64,000 bases of DNA, taken from assembly GCF_003576345.1 (NCBI RefSeq), contig NZ_QWGB01000005.1:1178001-1242000 (forward strand), read 5' to 3'. The position numbers were made by a program, and so were the translations under genes. The notes beneath the pieces are model-generated. The model had not been told where the DNA came from and ran no database searches. It worked only from the letters and a program-made list of their open reading frames with translations. This stretch comes from Henriciella barbarensis. Lineage in GTDB: Bacteria > Pseudomonadota > Alphaproteobacteria > Caulobacterales > Hyphomonadaceae. The first letter of the stretch is position 1, and each line of letters begins with the position of its first letter. Positions 50,330-59,555 of the stretch are shown here, piece after piece.

Positions 50330-52171
50330 ATGGCCGTCGCAAACTCCGAAGTCGCATCAGAGACGCCGCTTTCCCTGTTGAAGCGGGTCTATGGCTATGA
50401 CGCTTTCCGGGGGCTGCAGGCTGATGTCATAGCTGACGTGATGGCAGGCCGCGATACGCTCGCCGTGCTACCCACCGGCGGCGGCAAGTCCCTCTGCTAC
50501 CAGATACCCGCCATCCTGCGTGATGGGGTCGGCCTCGTCGTCTCCCCGCTGATCGCGTTGATGGCAGACCAGGTCGATGCGCTGAAGGCGCTGGGCGTGC
50601 GGGCTGAACGCCTGGATTCGTCCATGGCGCTAGAGGATAAACAGGCAGCCCTCGAAGCGGCACGCCGCGGCGAGATGGATATGCTCTACGTCTCGCCGGA
50701 GGCGCTTGGTACCGGACTCGCCGGGGTCCTGGCGCGGCTTGGCGTTTCCGTAATCGCTATTGATGAAGCTCACTGCGTCAGCCAGTGGGGCCATGACTTC
50801 CGCCCGGACTACCGCGCACTTAGCCGCCTGAAGCAGCTCTTTCCCGGCGTCCCACGTATCGCTGTCACAGCGACGGCTGATGAGCGCACGCGCGATGACA
50901 TCTTGCATGAGCTCGATCTCTCATCGTCGCAGGTCCATGTCGCAAGCTTCGACCGGCCAAATCTGACTCTTGGCGCAGAGCCGAAAGCCGGAAAACGCGC
51001 CGACCGCGTGGCGTCCCTCGTGAAAGCACATTCTGGCGAAAGCGGCATCGTCTATGCGGCAACGCGTGATGCAACCGAAACGTTGGCTGAAAGCTTGGAG
51101 CGGGCTGGCATCGCTGCGCTGGCCTATCATGCGGGGCTGGACCCGGAAGTTCGGGCTGAGCGCCAGCGCCGTTTCCTGCTGGAAGATGGCATTATGATGT
51201 GCGCCACCGTTGCCTTCGGCATGGGCGTCGACAAGCCTGATGTTCGCTTCGTTATCCATGCGGACCCGCCAAAAACTCTGGAAGCCTACTGGCAGGAGGT
51301 TGGCCGCGCGGGCCGCGATGGAAAGCCTGCCGAAGCCTTTGCCCTGTTTGGCCCAGCCGATATGCGCCGGTCGATCAGCTGGACGGTCGAAAGCGACGCG
51401 GCCGAAGAGGTTAAACGTGTCCAGCTGACCAAGACGCGTCAGCTGTTTGCATTCCTTAATGGAACGGAGTGCCGGCGCGGGGCCGTCAGGCGATACTTTG
51501 GCGAAGAAAATGTCGCGCCCTGCGGCGAATGCGATAACTGCCAACGCGAGCCGGGCGACGGGTTCAATGCGACACGCTTTGCCCAGATGGCTGTTTCCGC
51601 TGTGATCCGCTGCGGCCAGCGCATCGGACGCGGCCGCCTCATCATCCACTTGACCGGCTCGGCCCGCGACGGCTTCGATGAAGACCTTGCGCAATTGTCC
51701 ACGTATGGAATTGGAACTGACTTGTCGAAACAGGGCTGGAATGCCGTTTTCGATGAGTTACTTTTCTCCGGCCTCCTGGCTGAAACCGGTGATGCAATGC
51801 GCCCTGTCCTTGCCGTGCCGGACCAGGAAGCCGTGCGCGCCCTGTTCAAGGGCGACCGGGAAGTGTGGCTGCGTACCGATCCCAGCCAGCGAAAGACAGC
51901 ACGGAAACGATCAGGTCTCGCCGCAGCGGTCGTGCACGACCTCTCCGCACGTGATCAGTCTCTCTTCGAAGCGTTGCGTGATTGGCGGCTCGAAACGGCA
52001 AAAGCCAAGGGTGTGCCGCCTTATGTCATCTTCCATGACAGGACGCTGGCGGCGATCGCGGCGGAACGGCCTGCGTCGGGCGATGAACTTCGCAACATCA
52101 GCGGCGTTGGAGAAAAGAAGGCGGGGCGCTACGCCGACGATATCGCGAGGATCGTCGCTGAGGCGGCCTAG
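50330..52171 (+). CDS. recQ: ATP-dependent DNA helicase RecQ
   Basis: 613 residues. Walker A LPTGGGKSLCYQIPA near 47-61, DEAH box IDEAHCVSQWGHDFRPDY (the RecQ aromatic-rich loop), FGMGVDKPDVRFVIH and QEVGRAGRDG. The zinc-binding domain has EC and CGECDNC cysteines, then an RQC winged helix and a C-terminal HRDC (DRTLAAIAAERPASGDELRN and ISGVGEKKAGRY). A 3'-5' helicase for recombination and fork repair. Full length; AAGGA precedes the ATG. Confidence 0.96.
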   Translation: MAVANSEVASETPLSLLKRVYGYDAFRGLQADVIADVMAGRDTLAVLPTGGGKSLCYQIPAILRDGVGLVVSPLIALMADQVDALKALGVRAERLDSSMALEDKQAALEAARRGEMDMLYVSPEALGTGLAGVLARLGVSVIAIDEAHCVSQWGHDFRPDYRALSRLKQLFPGVPRIAVTATADERTRDDILHELDLSSSQVHVASFDRPNLTLGAEPKAGKRADRVASLVKAHSGESGIVYAATRDATETLAESLERAGIAALAYHAGLDPEVRAERQRRFLLEDGIMMCATVAFGMGVDKPDVRFVIHADPPKTLEAYWQEVGRAGRDGKPAEAFALFGPADMRRSISWTVESDAAEEVKRVQLTKTRQLFAFLNGTECRRGAVRRYFGEENVAPCGECDNCQREPGDGFNATRFAQMAVSAVIRCGQRIGRGRLIIHLTGSARDGFDEDLAQLSTYGIGTDLSKQGWNAVFDELLFSGLLAETGDAMRPVLAVPDQEAVRALFKGDREVWLRTDPSQRKTARKRSGLAAAVVHDLSARDQSLFEALRDWRLETAKAKGVPPYVIFHDRTLAAIAAERPASGDELRNISGVGEKKAGRYADDIARIVAEAA

Positions 52172-52254
52172 AACTGGCGTTAGCCGCCATACATCTCTTG
52201 CCGCTTCGCCTGCACTGCTTAGGTTTGGAGCATCCAATTCTATCAGGGGGACGA

Positions 52255-53808
52255 ATGTCCAGCGAAAGAACCAAGGCGTCTGTAGTCGTCAGGAATGCAA
52301 CGCTCGACGACGTGCCGGCCATCGCCGCGCTCGTGCTGAAAGTGTATGGACGGCCCGCTGATGGATACACGCCGGGCATGCTGCGCGGGCAGATCTCCTC
52401 CTTCCCTGAAGGTCAATTCCTCGTCGAATATGATGGCGAAGTCGTCGGCTATGCCGCAAGCTTCATCGTGTCTGCGGACCTGGCGCTCAAGCCGCATGAC
52501 TGGATTGAGATTACCGGCAATGGATATGCCGCCCGCCACGACCCGGAAGGCGACTGGCTCTACGGTATGGAGGTCTGCGTCGACCCCGAAATCCGCCGCA
52601 CCCGTATTGGCCAGCGCCTCTACAATGCGCGCCAGCAGCTTTGCGAGGACTGGGAACTGCAGGGTATCGTCTTCGGCGGGCGGATGCCCGGCTGGAAGCG
52701 GAAGCGCAAACAGTATCCGAACCCGGAAGACTATGTTGAAGCGGTCAAGGCGCAGAAGATTACCGATCCGGTGATCCGTTACCATCTGCGGGCGGGGTTC
52801 GAGCCGATTGGCGTTCTGCGTAATTACCTAGAAGAAGACACCGATAGTGGGGGTCACGCCACGCACATGGTCTGGCGCAACCCTTATGCCGTCGAAGTGA
52901 AGCCTGCCAACAAGATCTCGTACGCCGTAAAGGAGCGGGTTCGCGTTGCGACGGTGCAGGTGCAGATGCGGGCGGTCAAAAGCTTTGAAGAGTTCATGAG
53001 CAATGTAGAGTACTTCGTCGACGTCTGCTCTGACCGTCGGGCCGATTTTGTCGTGTTCCCGGAACTGTTTACGCTCCAGCTCCTGGCGTTCGAGAAACGC
53101 AAGCTGAGCCCGGCGGAATCGATCGAGGCGCTGACCCGTTACACGCCGCGTTTTATCGAGGAGATGCGAGAGCTCGCCATTTCCTACAATATCAACGTCA
53201 TTGGCGGCTCGCACCCGACCCGTACTGATGACGGCGATATTCAGAACGTGGCCTATGTCTTCCTTCGCAATGGCTCTGTCCATGCGCAGGAGAAGATCCA
53301 TCCGACGCCAGACGAGCGTCACTGGTGGAACATCAAGGGCGGCGACAGCGTGGATGTCATCCCGACCGATTGCGGACCGATCGGCGTGCTCATCTGTTAC
53401 GATTCAGAGTTTCCGGAGCTTGCCCGTCGTCTGACGGACGAAGGCGCGCGCATCCTGTTCACACCGTTCTGTACCGATAGCCGCCAGGGGTATCTGCGCG
53501 TGCGCTATTGTTGCCATGCGCGCTGCATCGAGAACCAGCTCTACGTTGTGACCTCCGGCTGTACAGGCAATCTGCCGAACGTCGAGAACATGGACATCAA
53601 CTACGCCCAATCGGCGATCCTCACGCCGTGCGACTATCCGTTCGCGCGCGAAGGTATCGCCGCTGAAATCGCGGAGAATGTCGAGGCGGTTGTCATGGCC
53701 GACCTCGACCTCAATGATCTGAATTTCGCGCGGTCTGAAGGGACTGTCCGGAACCTCCGCGACCGCCGGTTCGATCTCTACCGTGTCGCCTGGAAGGATG
53801 GCGGTTGA
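52255..53808 (+). CDS. bifunctional GNAT acetyltransferase / carbon-nitrogen hydrolase (nitrilase fold)
   Basis: 517 residues from the ATG at 52255. Residues 1-215 are a GNAT domain (VRNATLDDVPAIAALV, RRTRIGQRLYNARQ, YHLRAGFEPIGVLRNY). Residues about 225-510 are a nitrilase-family amidase with its Glu-Lys-Cys triad in VVFPELFTLQ, AQEKIHPTPDE and GVLICYDSEFPE. This fusion is known (e.g. B. subtilis YhcX) but without a settled substrate. The stop overlaps the transporter start, suggesting that the transporter handles its substrate or product. Confidence 0.9.
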   Translation: MSSERTKASVVVRNATLDDVPAIAALVLKVYGRPADGYTPGMLRGQISSFPEGQFLVEYDGEVVGYAASFIVSADLALKPHDWIEITGNGYAARHDPEGDWLYGMEVCVDPEIRRTRIGQRLYNARQQLCEDWELQGIVFGGRMPGWKRKRKQYPNPEDYVEAVKAQKITDPVIRYHLRAGFEPIGVLRNYLEEDTDSGGHATHMVWRNPYAVEVKPANKISYAVKERVRVATVQVQMRAVKSFEEFMSNVEYFVDVCSDRRADFVVFPELFTLQLLAFEKRKLSPAESIEALTRYTPRFIEEMRELAISYNINVIGGSHPTRTDDGDIQNVAYVFLRNGSVHAQEKIHPTPDERHWWNIKGGDSVDVIPTDCGPIGVLICYDSEFPELARRLTDEGARILFTPFCTDSRQGYLRVRYCCHARCIENQLYVVTSGCTGNLPNVENMDINYAQSAILTPCDYPFAREGIAAEIAENVEAVVMADLDLNDLNFARSEGTVRNLRDRRFDLYRVAWKDGG

Positions 53809-55109
53809 GACTTCCAGCGCTGAGCGAGAACAAGCCGCTCAGGCTGGGCAGCCTGATGATGCTCTATGCCGCCCAAGGGGCACCGGAAGGACTGCTTTAC
53901 ATCGCAATACCCGCATGGTTCGCCGCACAGGGCGTCGGGGCGGATAATATTGCAGGCTATATAGCTGTCATACTGCTGCCCTGGAGCTTTAAGCTCTTCA
54001 ACGGCATTCTGATGGACCGCGTCACCTGGTCACCGATGGGGCGAAAGCGGCCATGGTTGATCCTCGCCCAGCTCATCCTGATCGGCAGTCTGGTCTGGTT
54101 TGCCGGTCTGGGAGAGCCAACTGAGGCGCTGTACTGGTTTGCGGCGGCGGGCTTCGCCGTTAACTTTGCCGGCGCCTTTCAGGATGTTGCTATCGACGGG
54201 ATGGCCATCGACATACTGGGCGAAGAAGAACGCGCAACGGCCAACGGCCTGATGTGGGGTGGCAAGACGCTCGGCACGGCCGGGTTTGCGTTTCTGACCG
54301 GCCGTCTGATCAGCGATGAAGGCCACGCATTGGCGGCCATCGTCACGGCAATATTTGTCGCAATCGTCATGCTGCTTCCTCTACTCCTACGGGAACGCGC
54401 TGGCGAGAAATTGATGCCCTGGAGCGAGGGGCAGGCATCCACTCATACGCAATCTGTACAGGTTCAACGCTGGCGTCCGCTTGTGGCTGGCGTTTTTAAC
54501 GCAATGAAGCGCCCGGCAAGTCTCGCCCTCGCGGCCGGCATCCTGGTTGCTTTTCTTGCCTACGGGCTGAAGACTGCATTCTCACCAACACTGGCCGTCG
54601 AAGAGCTTGAGTGGGGTCGCGGGCTCTTCACCGATAGAGACGCCACGGCCGATCTCCTGGGCGGCCTGTTCGGTGTATTCGTATCAGGCTGGCTAGCGGA
54701 CAAGATAGGCCCACTGCGCGCTCTCGGTGGTGCTCTCATCGGTATGGCTTTTCTCAACGCAGTCGCGATTTTCTTGTGGCAGGCCGAAGGCTTCTACTTT
54801 GCTTACCTGCTCCTCTACAGCGTCCTGTTCGTGCTGATGTCCGTCTGCACATATGCTATCGCGATGGGGCAATCGCGCGGCAGCGTGGCTGCGACGCAAT
54901 TCTCGATCTTCATGGCGCTTCTGAATTTCGGCACGAGCATCGGGGCCGGACAACTCGCCTGGCTTCGTGGCGCGGGAGGTTATGAGGCAGCGTTTGCGGC
55001 GTGTGCAATGCTCAGCGCTGCTGCGCTTGGCTTCTATGTTATTTCCGTGCGGCTCAACAAAATGCTGGAAACGTCATCCATCCTCAGCGACCAGGAAATG
55101 CGCCTGTAG
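53805..55109 (+). CDS. MFS transporter (AmpG-like)
   Basis: 434 residues with about twelve helices, starting at a TTG (53805) that overlaps the upstream stop by 4 bp. LMMLYAAQGAPEGLLYIAIPAWFAA and VDGMAIDILGEEERATANGLMWGGKTLG-like segments are the AmpG/acetyl-CoA-transporter group marks (about 18-42 and 127-150). AmpG imports anhydro-muropeptides, but this subgroup is broad. Coupling to an amidase makes an amide or peptide substrate plausible, as inference. Convergent overlap of 36 bp with the hotdog gene. Confidence 0.82.
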   Translation: MRLPALSENKPLRLGSLMMLYAAQGAPEGLLYIAIPAWFAAQGVGADNIAGYIAVILLPWSFKLFNGILMDRVTWSPMGRKRPWLILAQLILIGSLVWFAGLGEPTEALYWFAAAGFAVNFAGAFQDVAIDGMAIDILGEEERATANGLMWGGKTLGTAGFAFLTGRLISDEGHALAAIVTAIFVAIVMLLPLLLRERAGEKLMPWSEGQASTHTQSVQVQRWRPLVAGVFNAMKRPASLALAAGILVAFLAYGLKTAFSPTLAVEELEWGRGLFTDRDATADLLGGLFGVFVSGWLADKIGPLRALGGALIGMAFLNAVAIFLWQAEGFYFAYLLLYSVLFVLMSVCTYAIAMGQSRGSVAATQFSIFMALLNFGTSIGAGQLAWLRGAGGYEAAFAACAMLSAAALGFYVISVRLNKMLETSSILSDQEMRL

Positions 55110-55493
55110 CGCGGTGACGATTTTTTCCGGGTGATCACCCTGCCAGGCTTCTGCACGCACGCTTGCCATGCGCCGGCCGAGTTTGTGGACGATGGCGCGG
55201 GCATAGAGATCTTCACCTTTAGCGCTCCGCAGATAGTCGATCGTCAGATTGATCGGCTTTGGTGGACGCTGAAGATCGGACTGAAGGTAGACCTGTGCCA
55301 CGGCGGTCAGTTCTAGAAAGGCACCCGTTGCGCCACCATGCAGGGCGTTGATGGCGCGGTTGCCAATAAACTTCTCTTGGAACGGAAGTCGAGCAATCAG
55401 TTTGTCGCCATCCGCCGTGAATTCCATCCCGATGAAACGGGCAAAGGGCGTGCGGTCGAGGAAAGCCTGAAGCTGTGCAGCGCGGGGGCTCAT
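55074..55493 (-). CDS. hotdog-fold thioesterase (PaaI family), 1
   Basis: 139 residues. FARFIGMEFTADGDKLIARL and NRAINALHGGATGAFLELTA (the HGG active-site helix) are PaaI-type marks, followed by TIDYLRSAKGEDLYARA. These enzymes hydrolyse acyl-CoA thioesters. The start overlaps the stop of the next hotdog gene (ATGA), so the two are a coupled pair, perhaps a heteromeric enzyme. Confidence 0.9.
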   Translation of the reverse strand: MSPRAAQLQAFLDRTPFARFIGMEFTADGDKLIARLPFQEKFIGNRAINALHGGATGAFLELTAVAQVYLQSDLQRPPKPINLTIDYLRSAKGEDLYARAIVHKLGRRMASVRAEAWQGDHPEKIVTALQAHFLVAEDG

Positions 55494-56005
55494 TTCTCGC
55501 CTCCCAGCATCTTGTTCGCAATGTCCATTGCAGCGTTCCCGCTTGCCCAGCGGCTTATATCATTAAGAGCGAATGTGCCTGCGGCCGTTGCGATGACCTT
55601 GTCGCGGCTCTCATGGTAGGCCCAGGCATGCGTAAACGCGACATTCCTTGTGATATGGTAGCATTCAGCTTCCGCTAGAATATCGCGGCCCTTGTCAGCC
55701 GGGCGCATATAGTCGATGCGAAGGTCAAGCGTCGCCATCGACATCGGCTTGTTCAGCGCCGTGTTGATGCAGACCCCGCTCAGATTATCCAGAAGCGCCG
55801 TAAGCACGCCGCCGTAGATAACACCTGTGTCGGGATCGCCGACGAGGTCCTCTCGCCAGCCGACCTTGGCGAAGGCGCGGCCTTTCTCGATCCCCGTCAG
55901 TTCAAACCCAAGCGCTTGTGCCCAAGGCACTGTCGACATGATTCGCTGGGCGTTCTGCTGCATCAGATTGAGCATCATGTCCTGACGCTCGTTCTCTTCG
56001 CTCAT
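55490..56005 (-). CDS. hotdog-fold thioesterase (PaaI family), 2
   Basis: 171 residues, a second PaaI-like domain: WAQALGFELTGIEKGRAFAK, DTGVIYGGVLTALLDNLSGV (active-site helix with YGG in place of HGG) and TLDLRIDYMRPADKGRD. The C-terminal tail is longer than in copy 1. It is first in the two-gene operon and divergent from the FMO gene with about 100 bp between. Confidence 0.88.
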   Translation of the reverse strand: MSEENERQDMMLNLMQQNAQRIMSTVPWAQALGFELTGIEKGRAFAKVGWREDLVGDPDTGVIYGGVLTALLDNLSGVCINTALNKPMSMATLDLRIDYMRPADKGRDILAEAECYHITRNVAFTHAWAYHESRDKVIATAAGTFALNDISRWASGNAAMDIANKMLGGEK

Positions 56006-56107
56006 CTCGGACCCCCGCTGTTGCCGCGACGTGAAAATTGACGCTGCATCCTAGGTCGATACCATCGTGAAAAGCGAACACAATGAGTGACGCTGCGGGA
56101 GGAAAAC

Positions 56108-57439
56108 ATGGCATTCGACGGACGCTCAAACGGCAAGGCTTGCATCATCGGCGCGGGTTGCTCGGGCTTCACGATGGCAAAGCGCCTGAAAGATTATGGC
56201 GTTGCCTATGACTGCTTCGAGATGTCGGATAATATCGGCGGTAATTGGTACTATCGTAATCCGAACGGGCTGTCCTCCTGCTATCAAAGCCTTCACATAG
56301 ACACATCCAAGTGGCGCCTTGCCTTTGAGGACTATCCTGTGCCGGAGGACTGGCCAGATTTCCCGCACCATGCCCAGTTGCTTCAGTATTTCCACGACTA
56401 TGTCGACCATTTCGGCTTGCGTGAGACGATTACCTTCAACACCGCCGTCGAGAAGGCCGAGAGGCGCTCTGATGGCGACTGGAACGTGACGCTCTCAACC
56501 GGTGAAACGCGAACCTATCAGTGGCTCTTCGTGGCAAACGGCCACCACTGGGATGCGCGCACGCCAGAATATCCGGGCGAGTTCAACGGCTACCAGGTCC
56601 ACTCTCATTACTATCGCGACCCATTCGAGCCTTACGACTTCCGCGGTAAGCGCGTCATGGTTGTTGGCGGTGGCAATTCGGCCATGGATATCTCGTCGGA
56701 GCTTTCCCAGCGCCCGATCTCTGAGAAGCTCTTCATCTCCATGCGCCGGGGGGTCTGGGTGCTGCCGAAATACATGAATGGCCAGCCTGCAGACAAAGCC
56801 GTGCTTCCTTCATGGATGCCGTCCAAGCTTGGGCGGAAACTTGCACGTGCATCTATCAAGAAGCGCGTGGGCAATATGGAAGACTATGGCCTGCCCAAGC
56901 CGGACCATGAGCCGCTGGACGGCCACCCGTCGGTGTCAGGCGAGTTCCTCACACGTGTCGGCTGCGGCGATATCACACCGAAAGGCGGCATCGAGAAACT
57001 CGATGGTGACGGTGTCATCTTCAAGGACGGCTCACGCGAGAAGATCGACGCGATCGTCTGGGCGACCGGATACAATGTCAGCTTTCCCTTCTTCGACGAC
57101 GAACGCCTGAAACCGGTCGAGAACAGGTTCCCGCTGTTCAAGCGCATGGTCCGTCCCGGAATGGATAATCTCTTCTTCCTTGGGCTCGCCCAGCCCCTGC
57201 CGACGCTGGTAAACTTCGCTGAGCAGCAATCGAAACTCTGCGCGGCGAAGATTGCTGGAGAGTATGAGTTTCCGGCGGAAGATCAGATGAAAGAGACCAT
57301 CAAGGAGGATGAGCAATTTCACCTCGGTCACTTCTACGATGCGCCGCGGCACACGATGCAGGTCGACTTTAACGCTTACGTAAAGGATCTCATGAAAGAG
57401 ATAGAGCGAGGGCGGAAGCGCGCTAAAGCCACCGCCTGA
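56108..57439 (+). CDS. flavin-containing monooxygenase (FMO-like)
   Basis: 443 residues from the ATG at 56108, with GGGAGG directly before it. FAD site GAGCSGFTMAKRL near 13-25 and NADPH site VVGGGNSAMDISSEL mid-protein; WATGYN is the usual third motif. The identifying motif FxGxxxHxxxY is present as FNGYQVHSHYY, which marks true FMOs; Baeyer-Villiger enzymes have W instead of the last aromatic. It oxygenates N or S atoms of a soft nucleophile using NADPH and O2. Substrate unknown. Confidence 0.9.
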   Translation: MAFDGRSNGKACIIGAGCSGFTMAKRLKDYGVAYDCFEMSDNIGGNWYYRNPNGLSSCYQSLHIDTSKWRLAFEDYPVPEDWPDFPHHAQLLQYFHDYVDHFGLRETITFNTAVEKAERRSDGDWNVTLSTGETRTYQWLFVANGHHWDARTPEYPGEFNGYQVHSHYYRDPFEPYDFRGKRVMVVGGGNSAMDISSELSQRPISEKLFISMRRGVWVLPKYMNGQPADKAVLPSWMPSKLGRKLARASIKKRVGNMEDYGLPKPDHEPLDGHPSVSGEFLTRVGCGDITPKGGIEKLDGDGVIFKDGSREKIDAIVWATGYNVSFPFFDDERLKPVENRFPLFKRMVRPGMDNLFFLGLAQPLPTLVNFAEQQSKLCAAKIAGEYEFPAEDQMKETIKEDEQFHLGHFYDAPRHTMQVDFNAYVKDLMKEIERGRKRAKATA

Positions 57440-57460
57440 CCTGGGTGACTGACCTGATGG

Positions 57461-58156
57461 ATGGCTCTCATGCTGCGCACCATGCTCGCATGCCTTGCAG
57501 GACTAGTGCTGACGACGGCCTGTAGCACAAGTCCTGCGCCTGTTTCATATCCGATGGATGGCCGCGTAGCGCCGCCCAGCGCGATCACCACGACGGCAAG
57601 CGTCAGCGCAGAGCAGGGGCCATTCCAGCCTGACGTGGATTTGTTTCTCTGTCCGAACAGCACAATTACAAACGCGTTCGAGTATGACGCCGACTTTCGC
57701 GTTCTGAACTTCAATCCGATTGTACTGGTGGAGGGTAAAGTCGTAATCGCATCAGTGCCGACCAATAATGCCTGCATGACGTCGGGTTTTGGTCACCGTA
57801 TGGGACGGACGCATAAGGGTCTCGATGTGCGTTCGCGCCCGGCCGGCATGGTCTATTCCGCCGCACCTGGCACCATCCGCGAAGCAAAGCGCAGCCCCAG
57901 CTTCGGAAACACCATACTGATCGATCACGGGCAGGGCGTTTTCACCCGCTACGCGCACCTTGCAAACATCGAGGCGGGTGTCGAAGCCGGGAAGGTCATC
58001 GGATTTGGTCAGCCACTCGGCATAATGGGCACGACGGGCCGCAGCACGGGTATTCATCTTCATTTCGAAGTTCTGACCGGGACCTATCCTGGCAGTTTGA
58101 CCGCGCATAACCCTCTTTCTTTCCCAGCCTATCTGACGCAAAGCGCTGCGTACTAA
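57461..58156 (+). CDS. M23 (LytM) peptidase-like lipoprotein
   Basis: 231 residues. Lipoprotein signal ends at LVLTTAC (cysteine near 21); an ATG three codons later (57470) is an alternative start. The LytM domain at about 105-215 has the first two Zn ligands in HKGLDV (His and Asp) and the HxH pair in IHLHFEVLTG, so it appears catalytically intact. It is likely a peptidoglycan endopeptidase or divisome activator at the outer membrane. Confidence 0.88.
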   Translation: MALMLRTMLACLAGLVLTTACSTSPAPVSYPMDGRVAPPSAITTTASVSAEQGPFQPDVDLFLCPNSTITNAFEYDADFRVLNFNPIVLVEGKVVIASVPTNNACMTSGFGHRMGRTHKGLDVRSRPAGMVYSAAPGTIREAKRSPSFGNTILIDHGQGVFTRYAHLANIEAGVEAGKVIGFGQPLGIMGTTGRSTGIHLHFEVLTGTYPGSLTAHNPLSFPAYLTQSAAY

Positions 58157-58177
58157 TTGAGGGACGGGGGCCCCACC

Positions 58178-58873
58178 ATGAAACGGCTGACACCTGCCGC
58201 GCTTGTGCAGGCTTATCGCGATCCAGTTTCGTGGCTCATCCTTGCCGTTGATCTCTTTCCTGTCATCGCGATCTTCCAGCTCGGCTGGGGCGCAGCCGCC
58301 CTGGTGTTCCTGTACTGGCTAGAAAATCTCGTCATAGGGTTCATAACCCTGCTTCGCATGTTCGCCGCTGCAGCGGCCACAGGGGCGTCCGCTATTGTGG
58401 GGGCGTTCGCGTTCGGCGCCTTCTTCCTTTTTCACTACGGCATGTTCTGCTTCGTGCACGGCGTATTCCTGATGGTTTTCGCCGAGATCTCCGCTGGCAC
58501 AGGTGAGAACATCTCAATCAGTCCGCTCGGTCTCGTGCGCTACGCGCTTTCGACGGGAGGCGGGATGTTCTGGTTTCTCGGGACCATTCTCGCGCTACAA
58601 CTGTTTCTGTTCTTGCGGGACTTTATCTTCCGCGGCGCGTATCGCGAGACCAACCCAATGTTGGAGATGGCCAAGCCTTATGGCCGCATTGTCGTTCTGC
58701 ACATTGCGCTTTTCGCCGGGTTTGGCCTCCTCATTTGTCTTGGGGAGCCGTTCGTCGGTGTCCTTGCGCTCATTCTGCTCAGGGCCGTATGGGGCGCGGT
58801 GCAATCTGTCAGGCGGCAGCAGGAAATCGCAGCGCCTGCTAGCCCCAAAGTTGACGAAGCGTCACCAATCTGA
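58178..58873 (+). CDS. DUF6498-like polytopic membrane protein
   Basis: 231 residues from the ATG at 58178; the sequence upstream is GGGGGCCCC-rich. About six membrane helices. LVFLYWLENLVIGFITLLRMF and FFLFHYGMFCFVHGVFLMV are marks I associate with DUF6498; function unknown. Follows the M23 gene closely and precedes the TetR gene. Confidence 0.72.
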   Translation: MKRLTPAALVQAYRDPVSWLILAVDLFPVIAIFQLGWGAAALVFLYWLENLVIGFITLLRMFAAAAATGASAIVGAFAFGAFFLFHYGMFCFVHGVFLMVFAEISAGTGENISISPLGLVRYALSTGGGMFWFLGTILALQLFLFLRDFIFRGAYRETNPMLEMAKPYGRIVVLHIALFAGFGLLICLGEPFVGVLALILLRAVWGAVQSVRRQQEIAAPASPKVDEASPI

Positions 58874-58909
58874 TCACTGCTAAAACTGTTACAGATTCAG
58901 GGGCTTTTC

Positions 58910-59542
58910 ATGGTGGCAGCGGCGCAACCGGCGCAGGGGCAGGGCAAGCGGGCAAGGACCAAGGCTGCCAATCGGCAGGCGATCCTCGAAGCAGCCCGGC
59001 AAGTGTTTGCGCGGCTTGGCGCTGAAGCGACGACTGTTCGGGATATTATTCGCGAAACGGATCTCGCGGCAGGCACGTTCTACAACTACTTCAAGTCCAA
59101 GGAAGAAGTTTTCGAGGCGCTGGCTGACGAGGGCGTTCGACGCTTTCGGCCGCGCCTTGCCTCTATCCGTGAGAACGCGTCCTCTCTACAGGCCTATCTT
59201 CTGGAAGCTTACAGCGCCTATTTCGATTTCCTGAATGAGGAAAACGAAGAGGCGATCCGGCATGGTGCTCCCCATGCTGCGATGATCGGCGTTCGGGTCG
59301 ACACGCCGGAGATGCAAGCTGTGTTCGAAGAGATCCGGACCGATCTTGAGCAGGTCGCAAAGTCGACGGGTCTTTCCCTTGCCGATTCCGGCTATCTGAC
59401 GGCCGCAGCAATCGGTATTGCCCGGGAAGTGGGGGACCATATGCTTCTGCGCCGCCCGGTCGATACACGCGGGGCAACGGAGTTTGCGACGCAGCTTTTC
59501 CTGCATGGCGCGGGGGCGCTGGCATCCAAGAACAACAGCTGA
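58910..59542 (+). CDS. TetR-family transcriptional regulator
   Basis: 210 residues. HTH: AARQVFARLGAEATTVRDII then RETDLAAGTFYNYFKSKEEV. A basic N-terminal arm (GKRARTKAANRQ) precedes it. It lies 13 bp ahead of the alpha/beta-hydrolase gene and probably regulates it. It is not related to the MARPAGVRNQD pair at the HTH level beyond the fold. Confidence 0.92.
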   Translation: MVAAAQPAQGQGKRARTKAANRQAILEAARQVFARLGAEATTVRDIIRETDLAAGTFYNYFKSKEEVFEALADEGVRRFRPRLASIRENASSLQAYLLEAYSAYFDFLNEENEEAIRHGAPHAAMIGVRVDTPEMQAVFEEIRTDLEQVAKSTGLSLADSGYLTAAAIGIAREVGDHMLLRRPVDTRGATEFATQLFLHGAGALASKNNS

Positions 59543-59555
59543 AGGTATCTCACCC

